Shown one piece after another: positions 46,121 through 58,800 of a stretch of 64,000 bases of DNA. Location of the stretch: positions 2,790,001-2,854,000 of the forward strand of contig NC_088312.1 in NCBI RefSeq assembly GCF_910592395.1. The letters run 5' to 3'. The notes under the pieces are model-generated. The model was not told the DNA's origin and ran no database searches. It worked only from the letters and a program-made list of their open reading frames with translations. Source of the DNA: Lineus longissimus. Its lineage: Eukaryota; Nemertea; Pilidiophora; Heteronemertea; Lineidae. Within the stretch, counting starts at the first letter, position 1. Every line of letters begins with the position of its first letter. The position numbers and the translations under genes were made by a program.

Positions 46121-47767
46121 TCAAAGTTCCATGGTGATTAAGACGCCAGTCCGTCCACCATATTTGTTTTTGAGGTTCAATGAAAATATGGAATTGTCTG
46201 GCACAACGTAGACCAATACTTCGTCCCCAAAAAGCAATCTTGACACTAGAGGCGCTGATTTCGTTCTTCCCAGCTGCAGCACACCATAGGCTTTGTCGAA
46301 GATCTTCTTGTACAGCCTGGAAATAATGTTCAGATTATTAGATTTCCTTCCAATACATTGTCAGCAAGACTTACCTTTCACTTGGACAATCGCAACGTGA
46401 ATTAAGACTATAGAGAGCTGCCACTTAAGTTTTCCTGGCGATAGATCTATGGTCCATCAGAATAGCACCACTGGGTAGCATACTAATGCTGCCAATCACA
46501 AACGTATGTTGGATCAAACACCCACAAAGGGTCTCCTAGTTATCATGATCATTATACATTATCAAATAATAACATGTCGCCTTCTTTTCGGTGAAACCGA
46601 GACTGAATTATTCACATTGTGTTCAACTGCGTTCATTTCGCAGTCAATTCATTAGAACTACCAACGTATGCCTTAGAGGGGGCAGAATGGTACTGTTTAG
46701 ACAAGAAGTCTCATCAACAGCCTCAAAGAATATTGGATAGAACGTCACTGTACTGGGTCCCAGTGATGAATATTGTCATAAAGACATATGATATTGTTCT
46801 GGGACTTATGTAAGATTAGTTTTCTCTGACAAACCCAAGACTGAAGAATTAACACATTGTGTTTAACCTGCTTTCATTTCGCAGTCAATTCATTAGTTAC
46901 CAATGTATGCCTTAGAGGGGGCAGAATGGTACTGTTTAGACAAGAAGCCTCACCAACAGCCTCAAAGAATATTGGATAGAACGTCACTGTACTGGGTCCC
47001 AGTAATAAATATTGCCATAAAGACATATGATATTGTTCTGGGACTTATGTAAGATTAATTCTCTCCGCCAAACCCAAGACTGAAGGATTGAAATCTTGTG
47101 TTTATCGGCTAACAAATGCAAACACTTCCAAATGGACCCCCTACAAGAGACGAGTGGCTCTTCTTCTCTCCGACTTTGACACCCTATACGAACATATCAA
47201 TAGATCAGCCAGCGGTCCTTGGTGTCGCCGCGTGGGTTACGTCCAGTGAAATTGTTTGCAAAGGTCAGGGAACCACGATCTGACATCCATAACCAGCGTA
47301 TCCCCTTTTCATGCCAGTTATAGTCGGGTGCTACACCACAGTCGGGATAGTGGCCGCCAAATGAATAGTTGTTGAAACTGTTTTGTTCACCTCATCTTAC
47401 ATAATTAGACAGACCTTCATGAGTTCAATGGAGATTTCCACATCACAGGATAGAACCGAAGTGATGGCATCACGCAGATTTAACATGACTTGGACGTGCG
47501 CCTTTAGTTTCTTTGAGCAAATGGTATTTGATTAGGGATAGCAATTAAAATTGCCGTTGAACATGTACATGAAGTACAGTGATATACATAATTCACACAT
47601 TTCTGACTTGAAGTTTCAAAATGCGCAGTTCATCCCGTCTTGATAGTATGACTTTATTTCTATGATAAAAACCCTTTGAAACCAATTCATACCTTTATCA
47701 GGAATAGAAACTGTGCCTTACCTTCTGCTGCAGCCGTATGGATTTGTTTCGGAAAATTTGAAAGCAT
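46121..47767 (-). CDS. Small uncharacterised gene, partial model
   Basis: I do not recognise this protein. The last exon (46121-46316) starts after a good acceptor (tatttccag). It encodes 64 residues including YKKIFDKAYGVLQLGRT and FGDEVLVYVVPDNSIF, then a stop. An upstream exon ends at 47401 with a strong donor (AT|GTAAGA). It encodes KKLKAHVQVMLNLRDAITSV and ISIELMKVCLI. Its phase (2) fits the last exon exactly. A possible first exon (47722-47767, donor G|GTAAGG) encodes MLSNFPKQIHTAAAE, but its phase does not match the next exon found, so an exon is missing or this one is wrong. The product would be a protein of little over 115 residues. It ends 216 bp upstream of the TFIP11 start codon on the same strand. 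The 240-bp tandem repeat lies in the long intron. Confidence 0.45.
46575..47100. repeat. Tandem duplication, unit about 240 bp
   Basis: Two nearly identical copies start around 46575 and 46815. A short third start ('cccaagactgaa' near 47073) diverges after about 30 bases. Shared text includes gccttagagggggcagaatg and ggtactgtttagacaagaag. The copies differ by small indels that break any shared reading frame, so the repeat is probably not coding. It sits within the intron proposed for the small gene upstream of TFIP11. Confidence 0.75.
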
Positions 47768-49103
47768 TTTTACGTTTGAAATCGGAGAAAGTGTTCCCGC
47801 GATGTTCTCCGCAGCTCACACACCAACCGACTGGCGTTCAAATCAACCGCGACCGATCATGACCAAAGACAATACATTTTACGTCACAGCATCCGGGCAT
47901 GCACATATACTTCTCTCCCCCTTGAGCCAGGCCGGCGAGCAGTTACCTGCTCAGAGGTCTTTTGTTCTGTCAATGGATCAATATGAGAGGCATTGTTAGA
48001 AATATGACAGGCATTGTCAAAATGTGGGCTTGGCTTTAGCATACATACTTGTACGTTTGCCGAGCTGTGGAAATGCATAAGGCAGGTTCCGTAAGCCAAA
48101 GGACGATGTAAATGCATATTTTTATCAACGATTTTGTTTATATCATTTCCCCAATTCCTCCTACAACCACGTATAAAAGATAGTTCAGTGTCGCGTAAAT
48201 CAATTAGCAGATAGAGGACTTGATGACTCGACAGACACTCGTACCATGTAGTTCGTCGTTCGTATAGGGCGCTCAGTTTCGAAACCTGCAAACATTCGAA
48301 ACAGAATACTATTGCCAACTTTGATAGCATGATGGGGGGGGGGGGTCCATAAGAGACACGTCTCCTTGCCTGTGGCGTCTTTGTAGAGTTGTCCATTAAA
48401 CACTTAATTCACTCTTGCCAGACTGAGCAGTCCTTCTCGATGCATCAGTGCCATAGCAACAGCTGATAACAAGTCTTTAACAGAGTGCAGCCTCGACACA
48501 CAAACAGCGGAGACGGTCATCAGATACTTCGAGAAGGACTTTGTGACGATGCGATCCAAAAGCAAACGAGGACTGACGACGAATTCGAGGGCTTCTTTCC
48601 AAAATTACACTGTGTACAGATTGATCAAAAAAGTATTTTATGTAGATATTGATGTCTTTTTGGTGGCACGTTCTGCATGCGAGATTCACCAGTCTTCTAA
48701 GATGACTGTGGTCCCAAGTAGTACTCAAGTTGTGCTTAAAGAGTTGTCGTCTCGGGTATATATTGGGTACTACCAGTCATGAGATCAGATAACCAGCTGG
48801 CAGAGGTTGGTTCTTCCTTTGTCCGTCCTTGTGAGATGATTACCATGGTACAATCAAATCAGTCTTGTATCACCCATGTAGAACGCAAGTGTAATGTTGT
48901 CGTGTACAGATAAAGGACCCTTTGAAGTGTCAATGTCTTCCAAACCTGACCAGATAACCATCTGGAATGGAAGAGGTTGGTTGTTACGCTGTACTGTCGT
49001 CTCCAAAGTTTATTCTTCCAGGCCCAACTCTGGTCCCCGAAGTTGCTGTTTGGCTGCTTGTATAGTGGGATTTCTGCTCAGGCATCATGCTGGAGCATTT
49101 TAA

Positions 49104-49121
49104 CCCCCCCCCCCCCCCCCC
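49104..49121. repeat. Poly-C run of 18
   Basis: Eighteen consecutive C bases (49104-49121). Similar runs occur at 17356-17369 (C) and 48334-48345 (G). Such homopolymers often mark places where assembled length is unreliable. Confidence 0.8.
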
Positions 49122-49607
49122 TCAATAAGTCCTTCCGAGACGCTTTAAAGGACCACAGTACACAATATTGGTTTTAGTTCTTCAATTTGCCGCTAGGGTT
49201 CCGTCGTTGGATGTCAGCTTATCGGCCGCGTCGGAAGGAGTGCAATCGCTATACGTATCTCATGTTCAAATTAAAATCTTAAAGTCAACTAGGTCCCCTA
49301 CCATCAAAACATATAAATATTACTAGGTATTGGCTATTTATTATGAATTTGATCATTATTGATTGTTCAGATTTCATTGTCGTGCTTCTAAATAAACACT
49401 TCTAGGATAAAACAGAAGTAAGTGGCTGACATCGGCTTCGTTGGTTTGTTCAACTGAACTTGCCAGGGTGTCCCAAAAAAGTTGAGTGAGAAATGTTCAT
49501 AAGTCCTTTGAATTTGATTGATAATTGATTGCCTTCCCAGTTGGCGCTTTCACATTTTCTGAGTTAGGCAATTTCGCACAATCTCCACTCGGTCCCACTG
49601 TGTGACC

Positions 49608-49713
49608 ACCATAGGCCCCTGAAATGCTAATTAGCGGGATTATCGGGCTAAACATTAAACAATGGGATTAGCTTATAGCTAATCCCGCTAATTAGCATTA
49701 AGGGGCCTATGGT
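49608..49713. mobile_element. Short MITE-like inverted repeat
   Basis: Arms of about 34 bp are built on 'accataggcccc' and 'atgctaattagcgggatta'. They are reverse complements apart from a small gap of two or three bases. The centre holds a second palindrome (gggattagc, ttata, gctaatccc). The total length is about 106 bp, with no coding capacity. Confidence 0.6.
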
Positions 49714-49834
49714 GTGACAGAGGTTTTTGGATACACAGGAACCAATGTGAACTGAAAACCTGCCTCTATAGTCTATATTACATGTATTTAAACTGATTGT
49801 TATTTTCCAGCTGCAGCCGTTCAACAGTCAAAAC

Positions 49835-52800
49835 ATGTCGAAGAGAAAGAAGGCCCCACCTAAAAAGGTGGATGAAGAGAAACGGAATCGCCTGACATGG
49901 AACATGGGAGATGGTGACAGAAGTCTTCAGATCATTGAAGATGAGGACCCATCATTGATATTTGAGCTACAAAATGACAGAACTGTCCGCGGATGGGATA
50001 GTCTGCTTGTACCAAACAGCAGTAATGGTTATAGCTCTGTGGCTCCTTCAGCTACCAGTATAAATGCAGCAGCTGTTCCTGTTCGTTCAAAGCAAGTTAC
50101 AGAAAAAACACCTTTGGCACATGTGGAAGACACCAAAACTACGACCAACATGGATGAAGACAGTCAAGACCCAGTGTCATTGACACTAGTACTGGAACCA
50201 AAGAAAGTTTATGAAAACTACTTGGTGTATGAGGATGATGAACATTTGAAGCAGGCCTTAAAGAGTTGCCATGCCATGCTGGAGGTTCATTCATCAAATA
50301 GTAGTAATTGGCAGTGCAAAGTTGGTAGCTTCAAGATTTCTCTGTTGCAGCCAAATGGTGTGGAGTCGAGAATTGGTCAGTGCATTAGTGTCCCCGATGT
50401 TGAGAAGTTCTGGATGTATGGAAGTGAGATCCCTGGCTGTAACATTCTTTATTATGAATTAAGCGCTCAACAGGATCAGGAGAACACTGGGTTTGTTTGG
50501 AAAAAGAAAAATCCTTTTCTGAACAGAGTGCCACCGAAGTGCCAGAGGAAAGTCCTATATTACCTTGCTGACACACAACTGCCATACGAAATCCTAGAGA
50601 TTGTACACAGTACCCCAAATCAGAAACATTTTCGATTTGTTTGCGATGGTAATTTGGACAAGTCTGGTGAGGTCGAGGTTACCATCTACTTGCAAGAGGC
50701 TGGTGTGTCTTCAGTGCAGCATCCAAGTGAACCACCTAGCAGGAGCCGAGCTGTACAGGACACTTACAAGCTTGTGCAAGCCCTCATGTCCTACTTCCAT
50801 GGTCTTGAACCACCAGGTATGTCATTATTCCATTTCACAGTTTGGTTGCTGAAAAACTTTGTGAAACTCATAAATTTTATCTTCTATTATGCTGCATATG
50901 TTTATGTAGCATTGTTATTGATGAAGACTGGATCTGGAATGGTACCCTGTGGCACTTTATTCAAGCAGCAATCAATTCGAGTCTCTCGTATAATCTGTAG
51001 GAGAAACAGCTGTTAGTGGTGTATTGACTAAGCATGTTGAATATTCCAAAACTCCTGGAAAATGATATTTTTCTTTTCAGTTACTGACTTCACGGGCAAA
51101 CGATTCAGTCGAAAGCACGACATCAAAGACTTCTTCAGAAACATCAAAGAGATCCATGAGAAGACCCCTCCTGAACTCCGCCTTGATGTTCAGCATCCTA
51201 CTTTAAAACCAGTGCTTCGTCCTTATCAGAAACAAGGTGTCCTGTGGATGCTGCAGAATGAGAGGTGCGCCAGATTGTAGGTCAAAACTTTACAATGTTA
51301 CTCTATGTGGCCGAATGATAACACCTGCTGCCAGGTTGTCCCAAAAAGACATGATCATACATTGGAATAGCTCTCTTCGGCTCTTCATATGCAGTGTCTG
51401 TCCTCCACTCACTCATTCATGCTTGCAATTTGATGTTTTGAGTCGACATGTATGTCAACTGAGCCACGACATCCCTCCAGGCATTGCAGTCCTGAGCCAT
51501 CTATGTTACATGTAGGACCTCTCTTGTGACTCCAGCACTTTCTGCAGTGCAAGGTACAACATCCATCCAGCGTGTCCAGCATCGTTCCCACCAGGCTTCA
51601 GTCCTTCACATGTTTTATTTGGTATTCAGTATAAGATATTTTGTGATGCAGGTATAATGATGAGGAAAAGGTTGAGGATGAGAAGAAGGAAGCTGTGGTT
51701 CACCAGCTGTATGAAGAGGTGACCATGAGGGATGGACAGCATCTTTATTACAACAAGAGTGGTGGAATGTAAGTATTGTAAACCATGACAACGTTACTGA
51801 TGAACAAGAGATGCCAGTTGCGTCAGCATGTACCTACACTAATATTATCATTTCCTTCCAGCTTTCTTAAGGAAAAGCCAAAGTCTATTATGAATCCCCC
51901 TGGTGGTCTCCTTGCTGATGAGATGGGCCTCGGAAAGACCGTGGAGGTGTTAGCCTGTATGTTACTTAATCCAAGAAAAGACCTCAACGAACCTGGGTCA
52001 CCTTGTGCTGTCAAAACGTGGGTCAAGGATCGAGTGATATTGCCGAAAAAAGAGGTATGAATATTCATTTCGATTTGGAATCGTGTTGGCTGTAGATCTT
52101 TCAATCTGCAACATTAAGTTAAAAAGCTTGATTTATAAAGGCTAAGAGTACTGAAGAGTGCAGAGAATGGGAGGGGTACCATTTGTTTGTACAAGAGAAA
52201 GCCATTCAGCAGCTTCATACATTGTACTATCAAAAACTCTGAACTGTAGTTGTAGCAGTGCTTTGAAGCTCTTAAAAACCCTATGCTTTCTTTAATCATA
52301 AAATATGGAAGTGTAAGTGGCTACGATGTTCTGCAGGCTAGTTAAAGAGTTTCACTTTTCTCCAGGTCGCACCAAAGGCTGAAGATGCCAAGGCCAGAGA
52401 TCCTTTGGATGTCGATACTTGCGATGTGCCACAAACGACGCGTCCGGAGATGACACCAATACCAGTCCCATTGATGAATAATGATGTCACCCCTACGAGT
52501 TCTCTTCTACCAGGGGATGGATCCTTTTTGACAAAAGAGGTGAAGGAGAAAAACCTGCCTGCTTCTGGCTATGATGTAGGCTTGTTCAAGGATTCTAGTC
52601 TTGTAAGTGGCGATGTTGAAGTTACAACAAAACAGACAACGGTCAACAGAAAGCTGAGTGAAGATATTGTGCAGGTTGATATAGATGCAATAGACGACGG
52701 CAATAAAAGTACTAGTGTTCCTTCACCCTTAGTTATACAGTTGGGACCAACTACAGACTTTGGAAGTATCGGTGGAACGAGTATTCTGAAACAAAGTGCT

Positions 52801-55800
52801 AGTGTGATGAAGAGTCACGATGGAGTTTCTGCTAGCTCCTCTGCCCAGGATCCCAAAGATAACTTTTCTACCTCAGGTGAATGCTCTAGTTGTGGTATTG
52901 TGTCATCAGATAAAGGAATGAAGACACAATCTCCACAAATAGAAAAACCGATAAAAGATGATTTGGGAGACGGATCAGACAAACCAAAAGGTAAATCTGG
53001 CGATGATGACACGATACCTTTGGGTGACTCAATGACCGAGTACAATCTTGGCGTCTTTGAAGATGGAATGAATGAATCTAGTCGTTGGGACTTTTGGCTC
53101 AAAAGGAAGCAGGTTGTACTTGAAAGACCTAAAAAGTTAGGAGTGTGTGAAAAGGTGGACATCGCTTTTGATAATACCTTGAATGATGCTCAATCTCTAG
53201 ACTCTAGCAATGGATTTGTCAGTAGCGTTTATGATATTCCATCTAATTCTGTTGCTATGGATTCATCTGGATCATCATGTGTTCATGGTATGGGCTCGTC
53301 AGCGATCAAACAGAATGCATCCAAATTGACAGTGCTGGAATCAGGTGCTCCGGATCAGAAACAGGGTAGTAATATGTCTTCAGAGTCGAGTGGTCAGACT
53401 ATTCCAAGTCAGAGTGAGAAGTGTGAGAGTGCTCAAGCAGAATCAGTTCAGGGTGTACAGGGTTTAAATTCTAGTCTTTGTGCTGGGGAAATGTGTGTGG
53501 GAAATAATCAGGGTGGTCGGAAACGGAGAAAGAAGAAAGTTAGATCAAAGTCAATGCCGCATGTTCTTGTGGCTACCACAGGTAACAATGACGAATCTAT
53601 CACTGAGGGATTGGACAAAGACTGTGATGGTTTGAAGACTGAATCTCATAAATCTGTGATAAGTTCAGAATTGCAAAAAGGTGTCTCTACTGGTTTGGTG
53701 GCAGACGTTGTGAATGGTAGGAAGGGTAAAAGGAAACTACCTGGCGGGACCAAAAAAGGAGTGCTCAAGGCAACAAGGTTTGAATACTTTGCTCCAGTCG
53801 ACGAGTTACCATCTCCGAAGAAAGGCTTCTCTCAAAAGGCAGAACAGAAGGAATTCTTTGAGTGTGTGTGTGGTCAAAAGGCAACAGACTTTGATACAAA
53901 ATTACGGGTACAGTGCAACAGGTGTGGACTCTGGCAACATGCAGTATGTGTGGGATATGATGTGGAGGATCCTACTCGTGGAGATTACAAGTGCCCACAT
54001 TGCCATGTGATATCTGTAAGTATGAATGTAACTGAGCAGAATTCTGATCCATGCATTGATGGTGTTGTTTTATATTTACCGTGTAGGCCGAAGACAACCA
54101 TAAGATATGCTTTCAGGACCGCATTCCCTGTCGTTTTTTCACAAGTACCAGTAGCACATGTGGCAAATACATTTCCTTTTTAAGCAGAGCCAGGCCCTAT
54201 TGTTTTTAGCTGTATCCTGTTCTGCTGTGCCTTTTCAGATTTCTAGCTAAAACACTCGGTTGTGCTTAGTCTGCCCTTAAAGCCACCTGAGCAATTATAT
54301 TGTATAAATGACACTGATTACCTTATTTCAGCCACCTGTCCCATCAGGAGCAACCCTCATCATTTCCCCGAATGCCATCTGCCACCAGTGGGTCGAAGAA
54401 ATCCACAAACACATAAATGAGGAGAAGTTAAAAGTCTTTGTCTATGGCGGTGTCTACAAGCACCGATTTATTCAGCCGCAGACCCTGGCCAATCATGATA
54501 TTGTTATCACAACATACGAGACACTTAGCAAGGAGATCAATTATGTTGACTTGCCTCACAGCAATAGTAAGTGAGACACATTCTTATATTGCAGAATGGA
54601 GGAGTACAGCAAAGTGGGTTTTTCTTTCCATTTTGTATCTTTTTCTTCGAAGTGCATCTGCTCTCTGCCTCTGTTTGCAGTTTTAAGCTGGTAAATTCTT
54701 GTAAGAAAGTGGAGCAAAAAGTCACTTTACTTTGTGAAAAACTTGATAAATGAAATCAATGCCTGCCTATGGCCATTTAAACGAAAATGACAAATTTCAG
54801 GTGAGAAAGGGAGGCGGTTACGCCATCCGAAGAGATTCATGGCAATCCCGAGCCCGATCGTTGCTGTCAAATGGTGGCGCATCTGTTTAGACGAGGCTCA
54901 GATGGTCGAGAGTACTACAACCAGAACAGCAGAGATGGCATTGCGGCTAAGTGCTGTTAATAAGTGGTGTGTTACTGGGACACCTATACATCATGATTTG
55001 GCTGGTGAGTGTGATGCAATGTGCAATTCCTTATGAGAAGCTATGTTGAGGAGGTAGGTTTTGTTATCAACAGTACATGAAACTTGAAAAAGAAAATTTA
55101 ACATGTCAGAAACCTGAAGTAAACTCATAAAATGGAGTAGTGTGGAGTTCTGAGTATCTTTGGTCATGATTAAGAATTAAGAGGCCAAGAGTGCCATCTG
55201 ATACCTTTGATTTCTTAGTTATATCAGGACCTAACCTTTTCGAATATTTTCAGACTTGTATGGCCTGCTACTTTTCCTTGGTGTTGACCCATACTGGGTG
55301 AAACACTGGTGGGATACACTACTCTACAACCCCTACTGCTATGGTCAGAAGGAGCCCATGCATCAAGCAATCGCTAAAGTCTTGTGGAGGACGTCCAAGG
55401 TCGATGTTATCGAACAGCTTGGCCTCCCTACCCAATCGGAGAAGATACACTGGCTGAAGTTCTCGCCTATCGAAGAACATTTCTATCGTCAACAGTACGA
55501 ACACCATTACAAGCAAGCAACGAATGTAAGGATTTTTCACTTATTATCATTACACTGGATGCAGATCCATCAGACATGCTTTGAGAACCTCACCTTACTT
55601 GTTGATTTCTCATTCTTTTTCGTGTTTGGCCCCATTTTGATATTATTTTTATTTCTCAACTTGCAATTTTTACAGATGCTGATGAAATGGAGTGATAATC
55701 GTAAAAAGTTGAGTTCTCTGGACAGGCACACTCTGCATTGGGTGAGTTTCCTCTGTAGCCATTCAGGGCCGAGACATTTCCAAGTGTTGGAGAATTTCCG

Positions 55801-58800
55801 TTTTTTCTCTCCGAAAAACCTTAAATTTTGACGGCTGAAGTCGAATGATTGATGCCTCTGCTCTCTGTAGAACCTGAACTTTCGAAATCAGATAAAAAAT
55901 AAGCATATTTTGGCAAGTATGAAGGGCAGTTCCGCATGTAATATGTTTCAGTTTCAGTTTCATTCTAATCTCATGTTTTCTCTTCAGCTTCTTCACCCCC
56001 TTGTCAGTCTACGCCAAGCCTGCTGCCATCCACAAGCTGTTAGGGGAGCTTTCCTCAATGTCAACAAAACGTGAGTGTACTGTAAAAATCACTGTGAAGC
56101 ACCAGGCACCTGCCATTCTTTGTAACCCTGGATTCGTCCAGGTTGTATGTGCTGATATTGGACATCGGTGCCCTTAATAGCATTCCGCGACGATGACGTC
56201 ACTGCAGCTGCTGCCCTCTATTTCCCCATCGCTGAATTACAGGCAATGTCGGACAAACATGCGGTTTCGTAATGGATTCAGGCTTTCTAACTAGGGCAGT
56301 TAGATTCAATCTGGCACATGTCCGAGTGTTGAAAATACTACATAATTGTTCTGAATATTCCTCTCTCTGACTCTATGGTATCATTCATGCTAAAAACAAT
56401 GCAGGGTCAAAGATAATTGACTATGAAATAAGCTCAAATGCGTAGAAATAAGTGGCGATGTCCGACTGTCACGTGACTAAAACGTCATCAATATCTTATG
56501 CAAATGACCTTGTGAGCTATAAATAGTAACTTCGTGGAATGCTATTGAATTCCTTGAGCAAATTCTCCAGTTTGAAGAATAATTTGTTTATTTGTTCCAG
56601 CACGATGACAATGGAGGAGATCCTCACTCAGCTCACCAAGAAATCCAAGACTGAATGTGAAGAGAGCCACAGGCAGATGGTAGCTGCCATGAATGGGATG
56701 GCTGCTATTCACATAATCGAGGAGGAGGTAGTTAACGTATACATGTATATAGATGCAGATTCTCTGTGTGTTCAGGCTCTGGGTCATGTTTGAACAGCCC
56801 CTTTCCATACCGTGCTTAGCCTCTTCACTTTAACACACTCTATTTCTGTCCGGTCCGTCCTTTCGTATGCAAGAATAGCCTGCTAGGATGCAGTGCACTA
56901 CGATGTAGGCTGTAATGCACAGCGCTATGTCATTGTCGCAAAATGATGCAGTACCGCATGCGAAAACGTCCAGTAGTGAATTGGTTTAAATAGGTCTCCA
57001 AAAAATCGCTGTGGTTCTAGCTATGTAGTTGACCCAACATAAGCAGTTGATGTACCATGTACATGCCATCTACATGGATTGATTAAAAGTCTCCTGCCCC
57101 ATTGATCATGGCTTTGATTACAGTATGTAGAGGCCGTAGAAGTCTACCGTGATGTCCTTAGAGCCGTCGTTGAAGATGAAAACAAAATCAGAACAGATAA
57201 GATCCAACAACTCCATACCTTACACAACTTGGATGAAATCCTTTCACTCGGAGTCGCGGACGTTGGAAGGACGCTGAGAGATGACCACCTCAAGCAACAG
57301 TGTAAAGAGATCAAGGAAGAATATCTTGCGAAGGCTGTGGCTAGTGTTGTGGTGGCTCATGAAGCCCTGGAGTCAGTCCAAAAGGACATACGGGAAGTGT
57401 CGGCCGAGGTTGGTTTTCTTTTCCCTTCCCGCTCTCAGAAAAGGTGTGTTAACCTTTCATTGCCTGTAGTAATGGTAGCCCGGCAAGTTCAGGGGAAAAA
57501 AGTTTCTTCCGTAAAAAGTATCTATAACACCTTGTGAAGATAGATGGTGGCAAGATGTAGACCAACTTTTTGATTGAATACGTTTAAAGTGGCTGCTTAA
57601 AAGTGTTGAACCAGAACTAGAATTTGATTTGGTTGTGACATATTTTCAGCTTGAAGGTGGTGTGAACTGGTGGGCTGATGTCATCCAGTATGCCCTTGCT
57701 GCCGACCTTGATGACGTTCTTGTGGACAGAGTCCGATCAGAGCTCCAGAACACCAGCAGCCTTGGCAGGGGCAGCCTAGCATATAAGTAAGTTCATCTTC
57801 ACACACACTGCAGGTGACGCATTCCAGCTCCCTTGTTTTATCTATAAAATATTGGCTTCATAGAAAATGTACCTACAAGATTTCAGTGCATGCTTTTGAA
57901 TATTAGAAGATGAGATAAAATTTCAGCCAAAGCTAAGAGAATCATCTGGCAACATTTTTATTTTCAGATTTCGCAATGTTAATGGAATGGAATATGTGTT
58001 GAACATCCTGTTGGAGCAACTGGAGGAAGCCCATGACAACCTGACTGTTTCTCTGACAGATTTGGATGAGGAGCCGACCCCTAACAATGTCGAGGAAGCT
58101 GTCATCTGCTGCCTCAGGCCTGCAAGGGAAGTCAGGAAGACGTAAGTCTTTATCAATTATCATAATCATCATCTTCATCATCATCATAATCGTCTGTTTG
58201 GAAATCAGGTGCTTGGTCCATAAGATCTCGGAAGGCTACTTGCTATCTCTGCGCAAATCTCTCTGCTCAGCAATGTGTTGTTATCAGTACAATGCTTGAA
58301 GTCAGTTTACCCTAATTTTTTCATGTGCAACCAGTGCGCGGTTCTAAATTTTCTCATTTGTTCACATACAATTTCTTATAGGTGCTGTTTCTGCAAGGCA
58401 GATGAACTATTCTCAGTCTACGAGTCAAAGTTGTTCTTGTTCAAGGAACAGTAAGTATCCTGGTTTGACAGAAAGAGCAGATGTGGCAGTTTGTGATTAA
58501 ACTAGCTGATACTGCCAACTTTGTTTATACTGCTACAAGAGCAATACACCCTTGTATCACTGTCTATGAGCATTGGGCATTGCATTCGATAACTATGCAA
58601 TAGGCATAGCCCTTATAACTTTAGACCACTACCCCAAACCTTAGTCCTGATGGTTGATGGAGAATATTCAACATTTTTTGCTTATTTTCTCAGGCAAGTA
58701 TGTGCCAATGTTCAGGAAGATGGCAAGTACAGCGTGACCACCAAGCGCCAGGGGACCTGGGCTGACAGCGAGTTGGAGAAGGCCATCAAGATTCTGGCGT

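Larger units (their letters stand above)
47768..49834. other. Intergenic region upstream of SHPRH
   Basis: No exon could be supported. It contains a 12-base G run (48334-48345), an 18-base C run (49104-49121), a MITE-like inverted repeat (49608-49713), and a 5' UTR acceptor for SHPRH (tattttccag ending at 49810). Confidence 0.5.

Noticed and set aside
46619-46813. Plus-strand 64-codon frame in the tandem repeat
   Set aside because: The second repeat copy has small indels that shift this frame, so it is not under coding constraint.
47884-48396. 170-codon open frame on the minus strand
   Set aside because: It contains a homopolymer-derived Pro run (from the G run at 48334), has no recognisable motif, and overlaps other frames of similar length. 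It looks like chance.
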